DNA of 64,000 nt. It comes from Sporichthya polymorpha DSM 43042 (GTDB taxonomy: Bacteria; Actinomycetota; Actinomycetes; Sporichthyales; Sporichthyaceae). The notes beneath the pieces were generated by a model. It saw only the letters and a list, made by a program, of their open reading frames with translations. It did not search any database and had not been told where the DNA came from. The stretch is from positions 2,641,057-2,705,056 of the forward strand of contig NZ_KB913029.1 of the NCBI RefSeq assembly GCF_000384115.1. Direction: 5' to 3'. The translations under genes were made by a program, and so were the position numbers. Positions 16,314 through 24,646 of this stretch are shown here, piece after piece; the stretch's first letter is position 1, and every line of letters starts with the position of its first letter.

Positions 16314-17987
16314 TCAGCCCGCCGCTGCGGTCCAGGTGTGCGAGCGTCCATGGACGAGTTCGACCACCGCGTCGACGCCCCTGAGGGCGGCGCGGTCGTG
16401 GGTGATGAGGAGGGTGGTCCGCCCGGCGGTGACGTCGAGCAGGTCCCGCATGAGCTCCGCGGCGGTCGCGGGATCGAGGTGCTCGGTGGGTTCGTCGAGG
16501 ATCAGGATCTCGGCGTCGGTGAGCAGGGCGCGCGCGAGTGCGAGACGTCGAGCCTGGCCACCGGAGAGGGCCGACCCCGCCGGGCCGACGGCCGTGTCGA
16601 GGCCTCGGGGCTGCTTCCGCAGCCAGTCGCCGAGCCGGGCGGCGTCGAGTGCGGCCCAGAGTTCGTGGTCCGACGCGTCGGGTCGGGCGAGCACGAGATT
16701 GGCCCGAATCGTGGAGTCGAACAGGTACGCGTCCTGACCACAGGTCGCGACGACGCGGCGGACGTCGTCGGCGGCGAGCGTGCGGGTGTCGACGCCGTCG
16801 AGCAGCACCGCTCCACCACGCGGTTCGACGAACCGCAGGATCGCGGCGGCCAGGGTCGACTTGCCCGACCCGCTCTCGCCGACGACCGCGACGCGGTGTC
16901 CGGGCCGCAGCTCCAGACAGACGTCGTGCAGCACGTCCGGCCCGTCCGGCCACCCGGCCCGCAGGTGTTCGACGCGCAGGGTGTGCGGGCCCGGCCGGAG
17001 CGTCGCGGGCGTGGCCGGCTCGGCCACGGGCGCCGGCGCATCGAGCACCTCGAACACCCGCGTGAGCCCACCGCGGGCGGCATCGAGCCGTCGGACCGCC
17101 TCCGGGACCTGGCCGACCACCTCGAACACGGCGATCGGTGTCAGGACGACGACGGCGAGCAGCACCGGATCCAAGCCACCCGCGTGCACCTGGTGGGTGC
17201 CGAACGCCAGCAGCGTCCACACGACGGCGCCCACGACGAGCGCCATCGCGGTCGCGGCCGCGGCCTGCACGAAGGTAGAACGCCGGTCCGCCCGCGCCAG
17301 CGCTCGTTCGGTCTCGGCGATCGCGGCGAGACGGTCCGGGACCGCGCCGTACGCGCGGTAGGTGTCGAGGCCGTCGACGAGGTCGACGGTCTGACCGGCG
17401 AGCCGGCCACGCAGCGCGGCGGGAGCGCGCTCGGCCTCCGCCGCCAGGGCGCTCTGCAGCAGGGGGACAACGACGCCCACCATGACCAGCCCGGCGAGCA
17501 GGATCAGCCCGGCCGGCAGGGCGATGGCACCGAGCAGGACCACGGCCGCAAGACCGGTTCCGGACGCCACCGCCAGGGGCAGCAGCCCGCGGACGAGCAC
17601 GTCCGGCACGGCGTCGACGTCGGCCGCGAAGCGGGCGGTGAGGTCCCCGCGGTTGAAGCCGCGTAACCCCGCGGGCGCGATGCGCTCGGCCGCCTCGAAG
17701 CACCGGACCCGCACGTCGGCGAGCAGGCGCAGCGCGGCGTCGTGGGCGACCAGGCGCTCGGCGTACCGGAGCACCCCGCGTCCGATGCCGAAGGTCCGGA
17801 CGGCGACGATCGCGACCATCAGCATCAGGACGGGTGGATGCTGCGCGGCCCGGGAGATCAACCAGGCGGAGACGGCCGTCAGGCCCACCGCGGCGAGCGA
17901 CGCGAGACAGCCCAGCAACGCGGCCAGGGCGAGCCGCGGCGCGGCGGGCCGGGCGAGCCGGAGCAGGCGCAGCACCGGGCCCGTCAT
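16314..17987 (-). CDS. cydC: Thiol reductant ABC exporter subunit CydC
   Basis: This 557-residue half-transporter has an N-terminal six-TM domain and a C-terminal ATPase. Walker A is VGESGSGKSTLAAA, the signature is LSGGQARRLALARALL, and Walker B is ILILDEPTEHLDPAT. CydCD exports glutathione/cysteine-type thiols or heme-related compounds in E. coli, and is needed to assemble cytochrome bd. Its start overlaps the cydD stop (ATGA). It is the last gene of cydABDC in the usual actinobacterial order. Confidence 0.93.
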   Translation of the reverse strand: MTGPVLRLLRLARPAAPRLALAALLGCLASLAAVGLTAVSAWLISRAAQHPPVLMLMVAIVAVRTFGIGRGVLRYAERLVAHDAALRLLADVRVRCFEAAERIAPAGLRGFNRGDLTARFAADVDAVPDVLVRGLLPLAVASGTGLAAVVLLGAIALPAGLILLAGLVMVGVVVPLLQSALAAEAERAPAALRGRLAGQTVDLVDGLDTYRAYGAVPDRLAAIAETERALARADRRSTFVQAAAATAMALVVGAVVWTLLAFGTHQVHAGGLDPVLLAVVVLTPIAVFEVVGQVPEAVRRLDAARGGLTRVFEVLDAPAPVAEPATPATLRPGPHTLRVEHLRAGWPDGPDVLHDVCLELRPGHRVAVVGESGSGKSTLAAAILRFVEPRGGAVLLDGVDTRTLAADDVRRVVATCGQDAYLFDSTIRANLVLARPDASDHELWAALDAARLGDWLRKQPRGLDTAVGPAGSALSGGQARRLALARALLTDAEILILDEPTEHLDPATAAELMRDLLDVTAGRTTLLITHDRAALRGVDAVVELVHGRSHTWTAAAG

Positions 17988-19657
17988 GCCGCCACCTCCG
18001 CGTCCACCAGCACAACGCCGACGTCGGCGACGTGGTCGAGGTCCACCACGCGGTCGGCGAGGTCCCGGAGCGCGGGCCGATGGGTGACGACGACGATTGT
18101 CCGCTCGGGCGCCTGCGCGCGGATCGCCGCGGCGACGCGACGTTCGGTCTCGGCGTCGAGGTCCGCGGTCGGTTCGTCGAGCAGGAGGAGCGGGGCGTCG
18201 CGCAGGAACGCCCGGGCCAGCGTGACGCGGCGGCGCTCGCCGGCGGACAGTCCGGCGCCGCCCTCGCCGATCTCGGCGTCGAGTCCGGCGGGCAGCCGCG
18301 CGAGCAGGTCGCCGAGGGCGGAGAGCTCCGCCGCCTGCGCGACCTCAAGGTCGGTCGCGGCCGGACGGCCCAGGCGGATGTTGTCCGCGAGCGACCCGGC
18401 GAACAGGAACGGCTGCTGCCCGACCCACGCGACGCGCGACCGCCAGGCCTCGGCGTCGATCTCCGCGAGGTCGGTCCCGCCGATCTCGATGTGCCCGGCC
18501 GGTGCGGGGGTCAGCGCGGCGAGCACGCGCAGCAGCGTGGACTTCCCGCTGCCGCTCGAGCCGGTGACCGCGAGCAGTTCACCGGGACGGACGCTCATCG
18601 TGAGGTCGACGGGTGCGGGACGGTCCCGGTCGGGGTGATCGATCGTCAGGTCGCGAACTGTCAGAGTGAGGCTCGCGGGGTCCGGTGCCGCCTGACGACC
18701 GCCCGGGAGCGGAGTGGAGTCGATCAGGTCGAGGGCGTCGGCGGCGGCCGTGATTCCCTCCTCGCTCGTGTGGTGGAGGGCGCCGAGGCGGCGCAACGGG
18801 AGGTAGGCCTCGGGCGCGAGGATCAGCACGGTGAGCGCGGTCTGCAGCGACAGGTGGCCCTCGACGAGACGGAGGCCGACCCCGACGGCCACCAGCGCGA
18901 CGGACAACGTCGCTACCAACTCGAGCACGAGCGAAGAGAGGAACGCCAGACGCAGGGTCCGCAGGGTCGCGACGCGGTAGCGGTTGCTGATCTCGGCGAT
19001 CGTGGCGACCTGGGCGCGAGACCGGCGGAACGCCTTCAGGGTGGGAAGGCCGCGCACGACGTCGGCGAAGTGGCCGCCGAGCCGGGTCAGCAGGCGCATC
19101 TGACGCCGTGTGTAGGAAGCGGTGGACAGGCCGACCAGCGCGAGGAACAGCGGAATCAGCGGAAGGGTGATCGCGACGGTCGCCGCGGCGGTCAGGTCGG
19201 TGACCGCCAGCCCGCCCAGCACCAGGAGCGGCACGACGGCGACCTGGGTCAGCGCCGGGAGGTAGCGGCCGACGTAGCCGTCGAGCGCGTCCAGACCGGT
19301 GGACGTCAGCGTCGCGATCTCGCCCGGGGGACGACCCTGGCCGGCCCCGGCCGCGACCGCGGCGAGGGTCTGAGCCCGCAGTTCCGCCTTCACCCGCCCG
19401 GCCGCGCGGCGGCCGAGGAGGTCCTCGAGTCCCGCGAGACCGGCGCGAGCGACCAGCACCGCCGCGAGCGCGGCGAGAACGCCTTCGAGCTCCGCCAGAT
19501 CGGACCGGCCCGTGAAAGCACGGGCGATCGCGGTGGCGAGCAGTACCGCTTGCGCCAGCGTGAGGCCGGCGCCGACCGCCGCCAGCACCCCGCAGGCCGC
19601 CAGGTGGCGACGGACACTGCGGGTGCGGCGCGCCAGGCGAGGATCGACCGGCTTCAC
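17984..19657 (-). CDS. cydD: Thiol reductant ABC exporter subunit CydD
   Basis: This 557-residue half-transporter partners CydC. It has an N-terminal membrane domain, Walker A VTGSSGSGKSTLLRVL, signature LSAGERRRVTLARAF and Walker B LLLLDEPTADLDAET. The GTG start at 19657 overlaps the cydB stop by four bases. The open frame continues upstream to 20383 antisense to cydB, but that part has no family similarity. CydD and CydC would form a heterodimeric exporter in the cytoplasmic membrane, required for cytochrome bd maturation. Confidence 0.93.
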   Translation of the reverse strand: MKPVDPRLARRTRSVRRHLAACGVLAAVGAGLTLAQAVLLATAIARAFTGRSDLAELEGVLAALAAVLVARAGLAGLEDLLGRRAAGRVKAELRAQTLAAVAAGAGQGRPPGEIATLTSTGLDALDGYVGRYLPALTQVAVVPLLVLGGLAVTDLTAAATVAITLPLIPLFLALVGLSTASYTRRQMRLLTRLGGHFADVVRGLPTLKAFRRSRAQVATIAEISNRYRVATLRTLRLAFLSSLVLELVATLSVALVAVGVGLRLVEGHLSLQTALTVLILAPEAYLPLRRLGALHHTSEEGITAAADALDLIDSTPLPGGRQAAPDPASLTLTVRDLTIDHPDRDRPAPVDLTMSVRPGELLAVTGSSGSGKSTLLRVLAALTPAPAGHIEIGGTDLAEIDAEAWRSRVAWVGQQPFLFAGSLADNIRLGRPAATDLEVAQAAELSALGDLLARLPAGLDAEIGEGGAGLSAGERRRVTLARAFLRDAPLLLLDEPTADLDAETERRVAAAIRAQAPERTIVVVTHRPALRDLADRVVDLDHVADVGVVLVDAEVAA

Positions 19658-20733
19658 TGCATGCCCTGCAGCGTCTCCCGCGGGGCTTCCGGCTCCAGTG
19701 CCGGCGCCGCCAGGGCCGCCGACACGGCCTTGGGCATCGCCAGGGCCGGGATGTGCTCGACCCCGACGCGGGCGCGGAACACCCAGTACGTCCAGGCCTG
19801 GTAGGCGACGACCATCGGGGTCAGGATCAGCGCGACCCAGGTCATGACGGTGAGCGTGTAGCCGGTGGACGAGGCGTTCGTGACGGTCAGTGAGTTCGCT
19901 GGGTCCGTCGCCGGGAGCACGTTCGGGTAGAGCGCGACGAACAGGGAGACGGTGGCGAGGACGATCGTCGCGCCGGTGGCGACGAACGCCCATCCGTCCC
20001 GCGAGGCGGCGGTGAGACCGAGGGCCGCGACGAGGGTGAGAGCGGCGAGCACGGAGATGGCGATGGCCGCCACGTCCCGCTGGTCGACCGCCGTCCAGGT
20101 GAGGAACGCGACTGCGGCCGCGATCGCCACCGGGGCGATGTTCTGGGTCGCCTGCTGGGCGCGGTCCCGGACCTCGCCGGTCGTCCGCAGCGTTAGAAAG
20201 ACGGCTCCGTGGAGCAGGAAGAGCGTCAGCGTCACGGCGCCGCCGAGCAGCGCGTACGGGTTGAGCAGGGTGAAGAAGCTGCCGGAGTACTCGTGGTCGG
20301 CCGAGAGGGGGACGCCGCGGACGATGTTGCCGAACGCGACACCCCAGAGCACGGCCGGCAGTGCGCTGCCGATCACGATGCACAGGTCCCAGCGCCGGCG
20401 CCAGGTGTCGTCATCCATCTTGCCGCGGTACTCGAACGCGACCCCGCGGACGATGAGAGCGACGAGGATCAGCAGGAGCGGCAGGTAGAAGCCGCTGAAC
20501 AAAGTGGCGTACCACTCAGGGAAGGCGGCGAAGGTCGCGCCGCCGGCGACCAGCAACCAGACCTCGTTGCCGTCCCACACCGGGCCGAACGTGTTGAGGA
20601 CGACCCGCCGCTCGCGGTCGTTGCGGGCCAGCACCGGCATCAGCATCGCGGCGCCGAAGTCGAACCCCTCCAGCAGGAAGTACCCGCACCACAGGGTCGC
20701 GATCAACAGGAACCAGAGTGTCGTGAGTTCCAT
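19654..20733 (-). CDS. cydB: Cytochrome bd ubiquinol/menaquinol oxidase subunit II
   Basis: This 359-residue, nine-TM-type protein begins with the family motif FLLEGFDFGAAML. It contains WDGNEVWLLVAGGATFAAFP and WDLCIVIGSALPAVLWGVAFGN stretches characteristic of CydB. It forms the high-affinity, low-oxygen terminal oxidase with CydA. It lies 40 bp downstream of cydA and overlaps cydD. Cytochrome bd supports respiration under hypoxia and nitrosative stress, fitting the dormancy-type neighbourhood. Confidence 0.95.
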   Translation of the reverse strand: MELTTLWFLLIATLWCGYFLLEGFDFGAAMLMPVLARNDRERRVVLNTFGPVWDGNEVWLLVAGGATFAAFPEWYATLFSGFYLPLLLILVALIVRGVAFEYRGKMDDDTWRRRWDLCIVIGSALPAVLWGVAFGNIVRGVPLSADHEYSGSFFTLLNPYALLGGAVTLTLFLLHGAVFLTLRTTGEVRDRAQQATQNIAPVAIAAAVAFLTWTAVDQRDVAAIAISVLAALTLVAALGLTAASRDGWAFVATGATIVLATVSLFVALYPNVLPATDPANSLTVTNASSTGYTLTVMTWVALILTPMVVAYQAWTYWVFRARVGVEHIPALAMPKAVSAALAAPALEPEAPRETLQGMQ

Positions 20734-20773
20734 CGAATTCTCTTCTCGGCAGTCCGTCGGGATCGGTGGGCGG

Positions 20774-22168
20774 TCAGTAGGCGAAGGCGAGCGGTCGGTC
20801 GGACTCGTCGTCGTCGCTGTGCGACGTGACTTGCGGAGGCTCCGAACGGGCGTAGGTGAACAGCAGCTTCAGTTCGACGGCGGCGAGCACCCCGTAGAGG
20901 AGCGTCAGCACGGTCAGCGAGGTCGCGACGTCGAAGGTCGAGACCGTGGGGGAGACGCTGTCCTCGGTCTGCAGGACGCCGAAGACGGTCCAGGGCTGGC
21001 GGCCCATCTCGGTGAAGATCCAGCCGAAGGTGTTGGCGAGCAACGGCAGCGTCACGGCTGACGCCGTGCCCAGGTAGAACAGGCGGCTGCGGGGGACCCG
21101 GCCGCGTCGGGTGACCCAGAGCCCGACCAGGGCGATCAGGATCGCGAGCGTGCCGAACCCGATCATCAGACGGAAGGACCAGTAGGTGACGGGGATGTTG
21201 GGCTTGTAGTCGCCGGGTCCGTAGGTGGCCTCGTACTGCTCCTGGATGTCGTTGATGCCCTCGACGGTGCCGTTGACGTCGTTGGTCGCCATGAACGAGA
21301 GCAGGCCGGGAACCCGGAGACTGGCGATCTCCTCGTCGCCGTCGAGCGAACCGATCGTGAACAGGGAGAAGCCGGCCTTGTCCGTGGTGTCGTACATCGC
21401 CTCCGCAGCAGCCATCTTCATCGGCTGCTGCTCGGTCATGATGCGGGCCTGGACGTCACCGCTGACCGCAGTACCGATGCCGGCGATCAGCAGGACCCAC
21501 ATCGCGAGCCGCATGCTCGGTCGGAAGACCTCGGGCGAGGACGCCCGGCGCACGTGCCAGGCCGCGATCGTGAGCATGAACGCGCCGGCCGTCATCAGGG
21601 CGGCGAGGATCGTGTGGGCAAAGGTCACGACGGCCGTGTTCTGGGTGAGCACGGCGCCGAAGTCGTGCAACTCGGCGCGCCCCCGCTCGCCGTTCATCTC
21701 GTAGCCGACCGGGTGCTGCATGAAGGAGTTCGCGGCGAGGATGAAGTAGGCGGACAGCCAGGTCCCGATGGCGAACAGCCAGACGCAGGCCAGGTGCACG
21801 CGCTTGGGCAGCCGGTCCCAGCCGAAGAGCCACAGCCCGAGGAAGGTCGACTCGAGGAAGAACGCGAGCAGGCCCTCGATCGCGAGCGGGGCGCCGAAGA
21901 TGTCGCCGACGAAGCGCGAGTAGTCGCTCCAGTTCATGCCGAACTGGAACTCCTGGACGATGCCCGTCACCACGCCCATGGCGAAGTTGATGACGAGGAG
22001 CTTCCCCCAGAACTTCGTGGCCCGGAGGTACGCGTCCTTCCCGGTGCGGTGCCAGGCCGTCTGCAGACCGGCGACGAGCATCGAGAGGCCGAGGGTGATC
22101 GGCACGAACAGGAAGTGGTAGACGGTGGTGATTCCGAATTGCCACCGCGCGAGGTCGAGCGCGTCCAC
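20774..22168 (-). CDS. cydA: Cytochrome bd ubiquinol/menaquinol oxidase subunit I
   Basis: This 464-residue subunit carries the heme ligand region RWQFGITTVYHFLFVPITLG, the acidic proton-channel segment LLAFFLESTFLGLWLFGW, and the GRQPWTVFGVL motif of the quinol site. The length suggests the short Q-loop form usual in actinobacteria. GTG 22168 has the ribosome binding site GGAGGAACC directly upstream and starts exactly at the conserved N-terminus. It is the first gene of cydABDC, divergent from a flavodoxin operon, with a DevR-box-like site in the shared 223-bp gap. Confidence 0.95.
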   Translation of the reverse strand: MDALDLARWQFGITTVYHFLFVPITLGLSMLVAGLQTAWHRTGKDAYLRATKFWGKLLVINFAMGVVTGIVQEFQFGMNWSDYSRFVGDIFGAPLAIEGLLAFFLESTFLGLWLFGWDRLPKRVHLACVWLFAIGTWLSAYFILAANSFMQHPVGYEMNGERGRAELHDFGAVLTQNTAVVTFAHTILAALMTAGAFMLTIAAWHVRRASSPEVFRPSMRLAMWVLLIAGIGTAVSGDVQARIMTEQQPMKMAAAEAMYDTTDKAGFSLFTIGSLDGDEEIASLRVPGLLSFMATNDVNGTVEGINDIQEQYEATYGPGDYKPNIPVTYWSFRLMIGFGTLAILIALVGLWVTRRGRVPRSRLFYLGTASAVTLPLLANTFGWIFTEMGRQPWTVFGVLQTEDSVSPTVSTFDVATSLTVLTLLYGVLAAVELKLLFTYARSEPPQVTSHSDDDESDRPLAFAY

Positions 22169-22264
22169 GGTTCCTCCGGTCGGACGGGTCGGCAGAGATC
22201 GATCTGTCCTCACCCTCGCCGTGTGAGCCGTCTCGGCTGCAGGGGCGGTGGTTGGGACCCGGCA

Positions 22265-22278
22265 TGGACCTTTGGCCC
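22265..22278. promoter_or_regulatory. DevR-box-like site between cydA and flavodoxin operons
   Basis: TGGACCTTTGGCCC matches the GGGNCNNNNGNCCC core with one mismatch and is followed by GAA, as in the full DevR consensus. It lies 97 bp from cydA and 114 bp from the flavodoxin gene. It could serve either promoter. Confidence 0.45.
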
Positions 22279-22391
22279 GAAGTGGGTGAGTCGAGGGCCT
22301 CTGGGACTCCCCCCCGGCGCAGCGCAGGCTGAAGTGGAGGCGACGGCCGCCGGGATCACCGGACCGCGCCGCGACGCGAGGGAGCGAGGAG

Positions 22392-22934
22392 ATGGACGGG
22401 CGCGTGCTGGTGGCGTACGGATCGAAGTGCGGGAGCACGAAGGAGATCGCCGAGGCGATCGCGATGGAGCTCCGGCTCCACCGGCTGGACGTCGACGTGC
22501 GCCCGGCGGATGTCGTCATGTCCGTGCACCCGTACGAGTTCGTGATCCTCGGCAGCGCGATCTACGCCGGCCGCTGGCGGCGACCGGCGATGCGTCTGCT
22601 CCGGCGGGAGCGCAAGGCGCTGATGGCCCGTCGCGTGTGGCTGTTCCAGAGCGGCCTGTCGGTCACCGGCCCCGGCCCGTGGAAGGATCCGACGCCCCCG
22701 GACGTCGCGACCCTCGCGGCGGAGATCGGTGTCTCCCGTCCGGTGACCTTCGCCGGCGCGCTGCTGCCGGAGACCGCCCGTGGTCTGTTGCCGCGGCTGA
22801 TGGCCCGAACCAAGTCGGCGGGCGAGCATCGGGACTGGGACCGGATCCGCGCCTGGGCGCGCGAGATCAGCGCCGAGATCGCGATGCAGATCGGACGTTC
22901 GTGGAGCGCCTCCGGCCACGACTCGCTGCGGTGA
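22392..22934 (+). CDS. Flavodoxin-domain protein (protoporphyrinogen-oxidase HemG-like)
   Basis: This 180-residue protein starts RVLVAYGSKCGSTKEIAEAIA, the FMN phosphate-binding loop of flavodoxin-like proteins. It continues FVILGSAIYAGRWRRPAMRLL and VWLFQSGL, as in menaquinone-dependent protoporphyrinogen oxidase (HemG)-type proteins. It probably binds FMN and transfers electrons. The ATG follows AGCGAGGAG. It leads an operon with the HAD-ATPase (3-bp gap) and the DUF4389 gene, and diverges from cydABDC. A role in heme supply or redox balance under low oxygen is plausible but unproven. Confidence 0.85.
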   Translation: MDGRVLVAYGSKCGSTKEIAEAIAMELRLHRLDVDVRPADVVMSVHPYEFVILGSAIYAGRWRRPAMRLLRRERKALMARRVWLFQSGLSVTGPGPWKDPTPPDVATLAAEIGVSRPVTFAGALLPETARGLLPRLMARTKSAGEHRDWDRIRAWAREISAEIAMQIGRSWSASGHDSLR

Positions 22935-22937
22935 CCC

Positions 22938-24614
22938 GTGGCCGGTTTCGTGCGGGCGGTCGCCCTGGACCTGGACGGGACCCTGACGAGCGGTTCCGAC
23001 CTGTCGGAGGGCGCGATGGCGGCCATCGAGGAAGCGCGCACCGAGGGCGTGGCGGCCATCCTGGTGACGGGACGGATCCGAGCCGAGATGGACGCCGAGT
23101 TCCCCGGGCTGGCGGACGCCTTCGACCTGGTGGTCGCCGAGAACGGCGCGGTGCTGCTGGGTCCTGACGGGGGACGGACCTTGGCCCGCCCCGTCGACGA
23201 GACGCTCGCCGTCGCGCTCCGTACGGCCGGCGTCTCGGTCCGGTCCGGAGAGGTCCTGCTCGCCGGTTCGGCGAACGACACGGATGTCGTGGTCGCCGAG
23301 GTGGCGCGGCTCGGTTTGGACTGCCAGCTCCTGCGTAACCGCAGCGAACTCATGGTCCTGCCGTCTGCAGTGTCGAAGGGCACCGGTCTGGTCGCGGCGC
23401 TGGACGAGCTCGGCATCTCGCCGCACAACACCGTCGCCGTCGGCGATGCCGAGAACGACCTCGCTCTCTTCGAGGTGGCTGAGCTCGGAGTGGCGGTGGC
23501 CAACGCGGTGCCGTCGCTCCAGCAGCACGCCGACCTCGTCCTCGCGGGCGCCGCGGGCGCCGCGGGCGACGGTGTGGCGGACTTCCTCGCCGGCCCCCTG
23601 GTCCGCGGCACCTGCCCGGTCCGTCCCGAGCGGCGCCGCCTGTCGATCGGGCACTTCCTCGACGGAGGGGTGGCGAGCGTGCCGGGTGCGCAGTCGAACA
23701 TCCTCGTCTGCGGCGGGTCCGGCGCCGGGAAGTCGCACATGGCGGGCCTGCTCATCGAGCAGTGGGTCACCGCGGGCTACTCCGTGCTCGTGGTGGACGT
23801 CGAGGGCGACCACATCGGGCTCGGTCACCTCCGCAACACCGCGGTGCTGGGCGACGGTGCCCAGTTGCCCACCCCCCACGAACTGATCAGCGTGCTCCGC
23901 GCCCAACGCTCGAGCGTCGTCCTCGACCTGTCGGGCACCTCGCCCGCTCACCGTGTTGCCTACCTCCACGACGTCGCGAGTGTTGTGGAGGCCGAGCGCG
24001 CGGTGACCGGGGTGCCGCACTGGATCGTCATCGACGAGGCGCACCAGACGCTCGGGGGCGCGGGCGCGGCGACGGCGATCTTCCGCCCCGCCGACCTCGG
24101 GTACTGCCTGATCACCTACGTTCCGGAGCAGTTGAGCGAGACCGCGCTGGCGGCGATCGACCTGACGATCCGGGTGACGGGTGCGCCCCTGCCAGGGGTT
24201 GCCGGGACGGGGACGGCCCTGCTTCGCGAGGGCGGCGGTCCCGAACGCGAGTTCGCCCTGACGCCGCGGCGGACACCCCATCGTCGCCACTGGCACAAGT
24301 ACGTCACCCAGCCGTTGCCCGGGCACCAGTGGTTCCGGTTCCGGTCCCCGACCGGGACGGAGCTGACGGCCGCCCGTGATCTGCGCGAGTTCGCCAAAAT
24401 GCTGCACGACGTCGAGGCCACCTCGGCGGAGCACCACCTCGGCCGGGGCGATTTCTCCCGCTGGGTTGTCGGCACCCTCCAGGACCGCGAGCTCGGCGCC
24501 GCCGTCGCAGCGGTGGAACGAGATCTGCTTGCGCGCCGGGCTCACGACGTGGAGCGAGCCCGCGACCGGATTCTCGCCGAGATCGCCGAGCGCTACGACG
24601 ACGCGCCGCAGTGA
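22938..24614 (+). CDS. HAD phosphatase fused to HerA-like P-loop ATPase
   Basis: This 558-residue fusion has two parts. Residues about 1-225 form a Cof/SPP-type HAD phosphatase: ALDLDGTLTSG holds the nucleophile, VTGR is motif II, and VAVGDAENDLALFEVAELGVAVANA is motif IV region. Residues about 240-480 form a HerA/DUF87-like ATPase. This has GGSGAGKSHMAGLLIEQW near residue 258 as Walker A, VLVVDVEGD, and Walker B in HWIVIDEAHQTLGG. The rest is helical and charged. The start is GTG 22938, four bases after the flavodoxin stop. Its stop overlaps an alternative start of the next gene. The substrate is unknown. Similar fusions may exist in other actinobacteria. Confidence 0.75.
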   Translation: MAGFVRAVALDLDGTLTSGSDLSEGAMAAIEEARTEGVAAILVTGRIRAEMDAEFPGLADAFDLVVAENGAVLLGPDGGRTLARPVDETLAVALRTAGVSVRSGEVLLAGSANDTDVVVAEVARLGLDCQLLRNRSELMVLPSAVSKGTGLVAALDELGISPHNTVAVGDAENDLALFEVAELGVAVANAVPSLQQHADLVLAGAAGAAGDGVADFLAGPLVRGTCPVRPERRRLSIGHFLDGGVASVPGAQSNILVCGGSGAGKSHMAGLLIEQWVTAGYSVLVVDVEGDHIGLGHLRNTAVLGDGAQLPTPHELISVLRAQRSSVVLDLSGTSPAHRVAYLHDVASVVEAERAVTGVPHWIVIDEAHQTLGGAGAATAIFRPADLGYCLITYVPEQLSETALAAIDLTIRVTGAPLPGVAGTGTALLREGGGPEREFALTPRRTPHRRHWHKYVTQPLPGHQWFRFRSPTGTELTAARDLREFAKMLHDVEATSAEHHLGRGDFSRWVVGTLQDRELGAAVAAVERDLLARRAHDVERARDRILAEIAERYDDAPQ

Positions 24615-24646
24615 GCGCTGCGCGCGCAGGAGGAGAGGAGTCGAGG

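Noticed and set aside
22294-22312. Second possible DevR box (GGGCCTCTGGGACTCCCC) in the cydA/flavodoxin gap
   Set aside because: The right half does not carry the CCC at the required spacing; mismatches at key positions.
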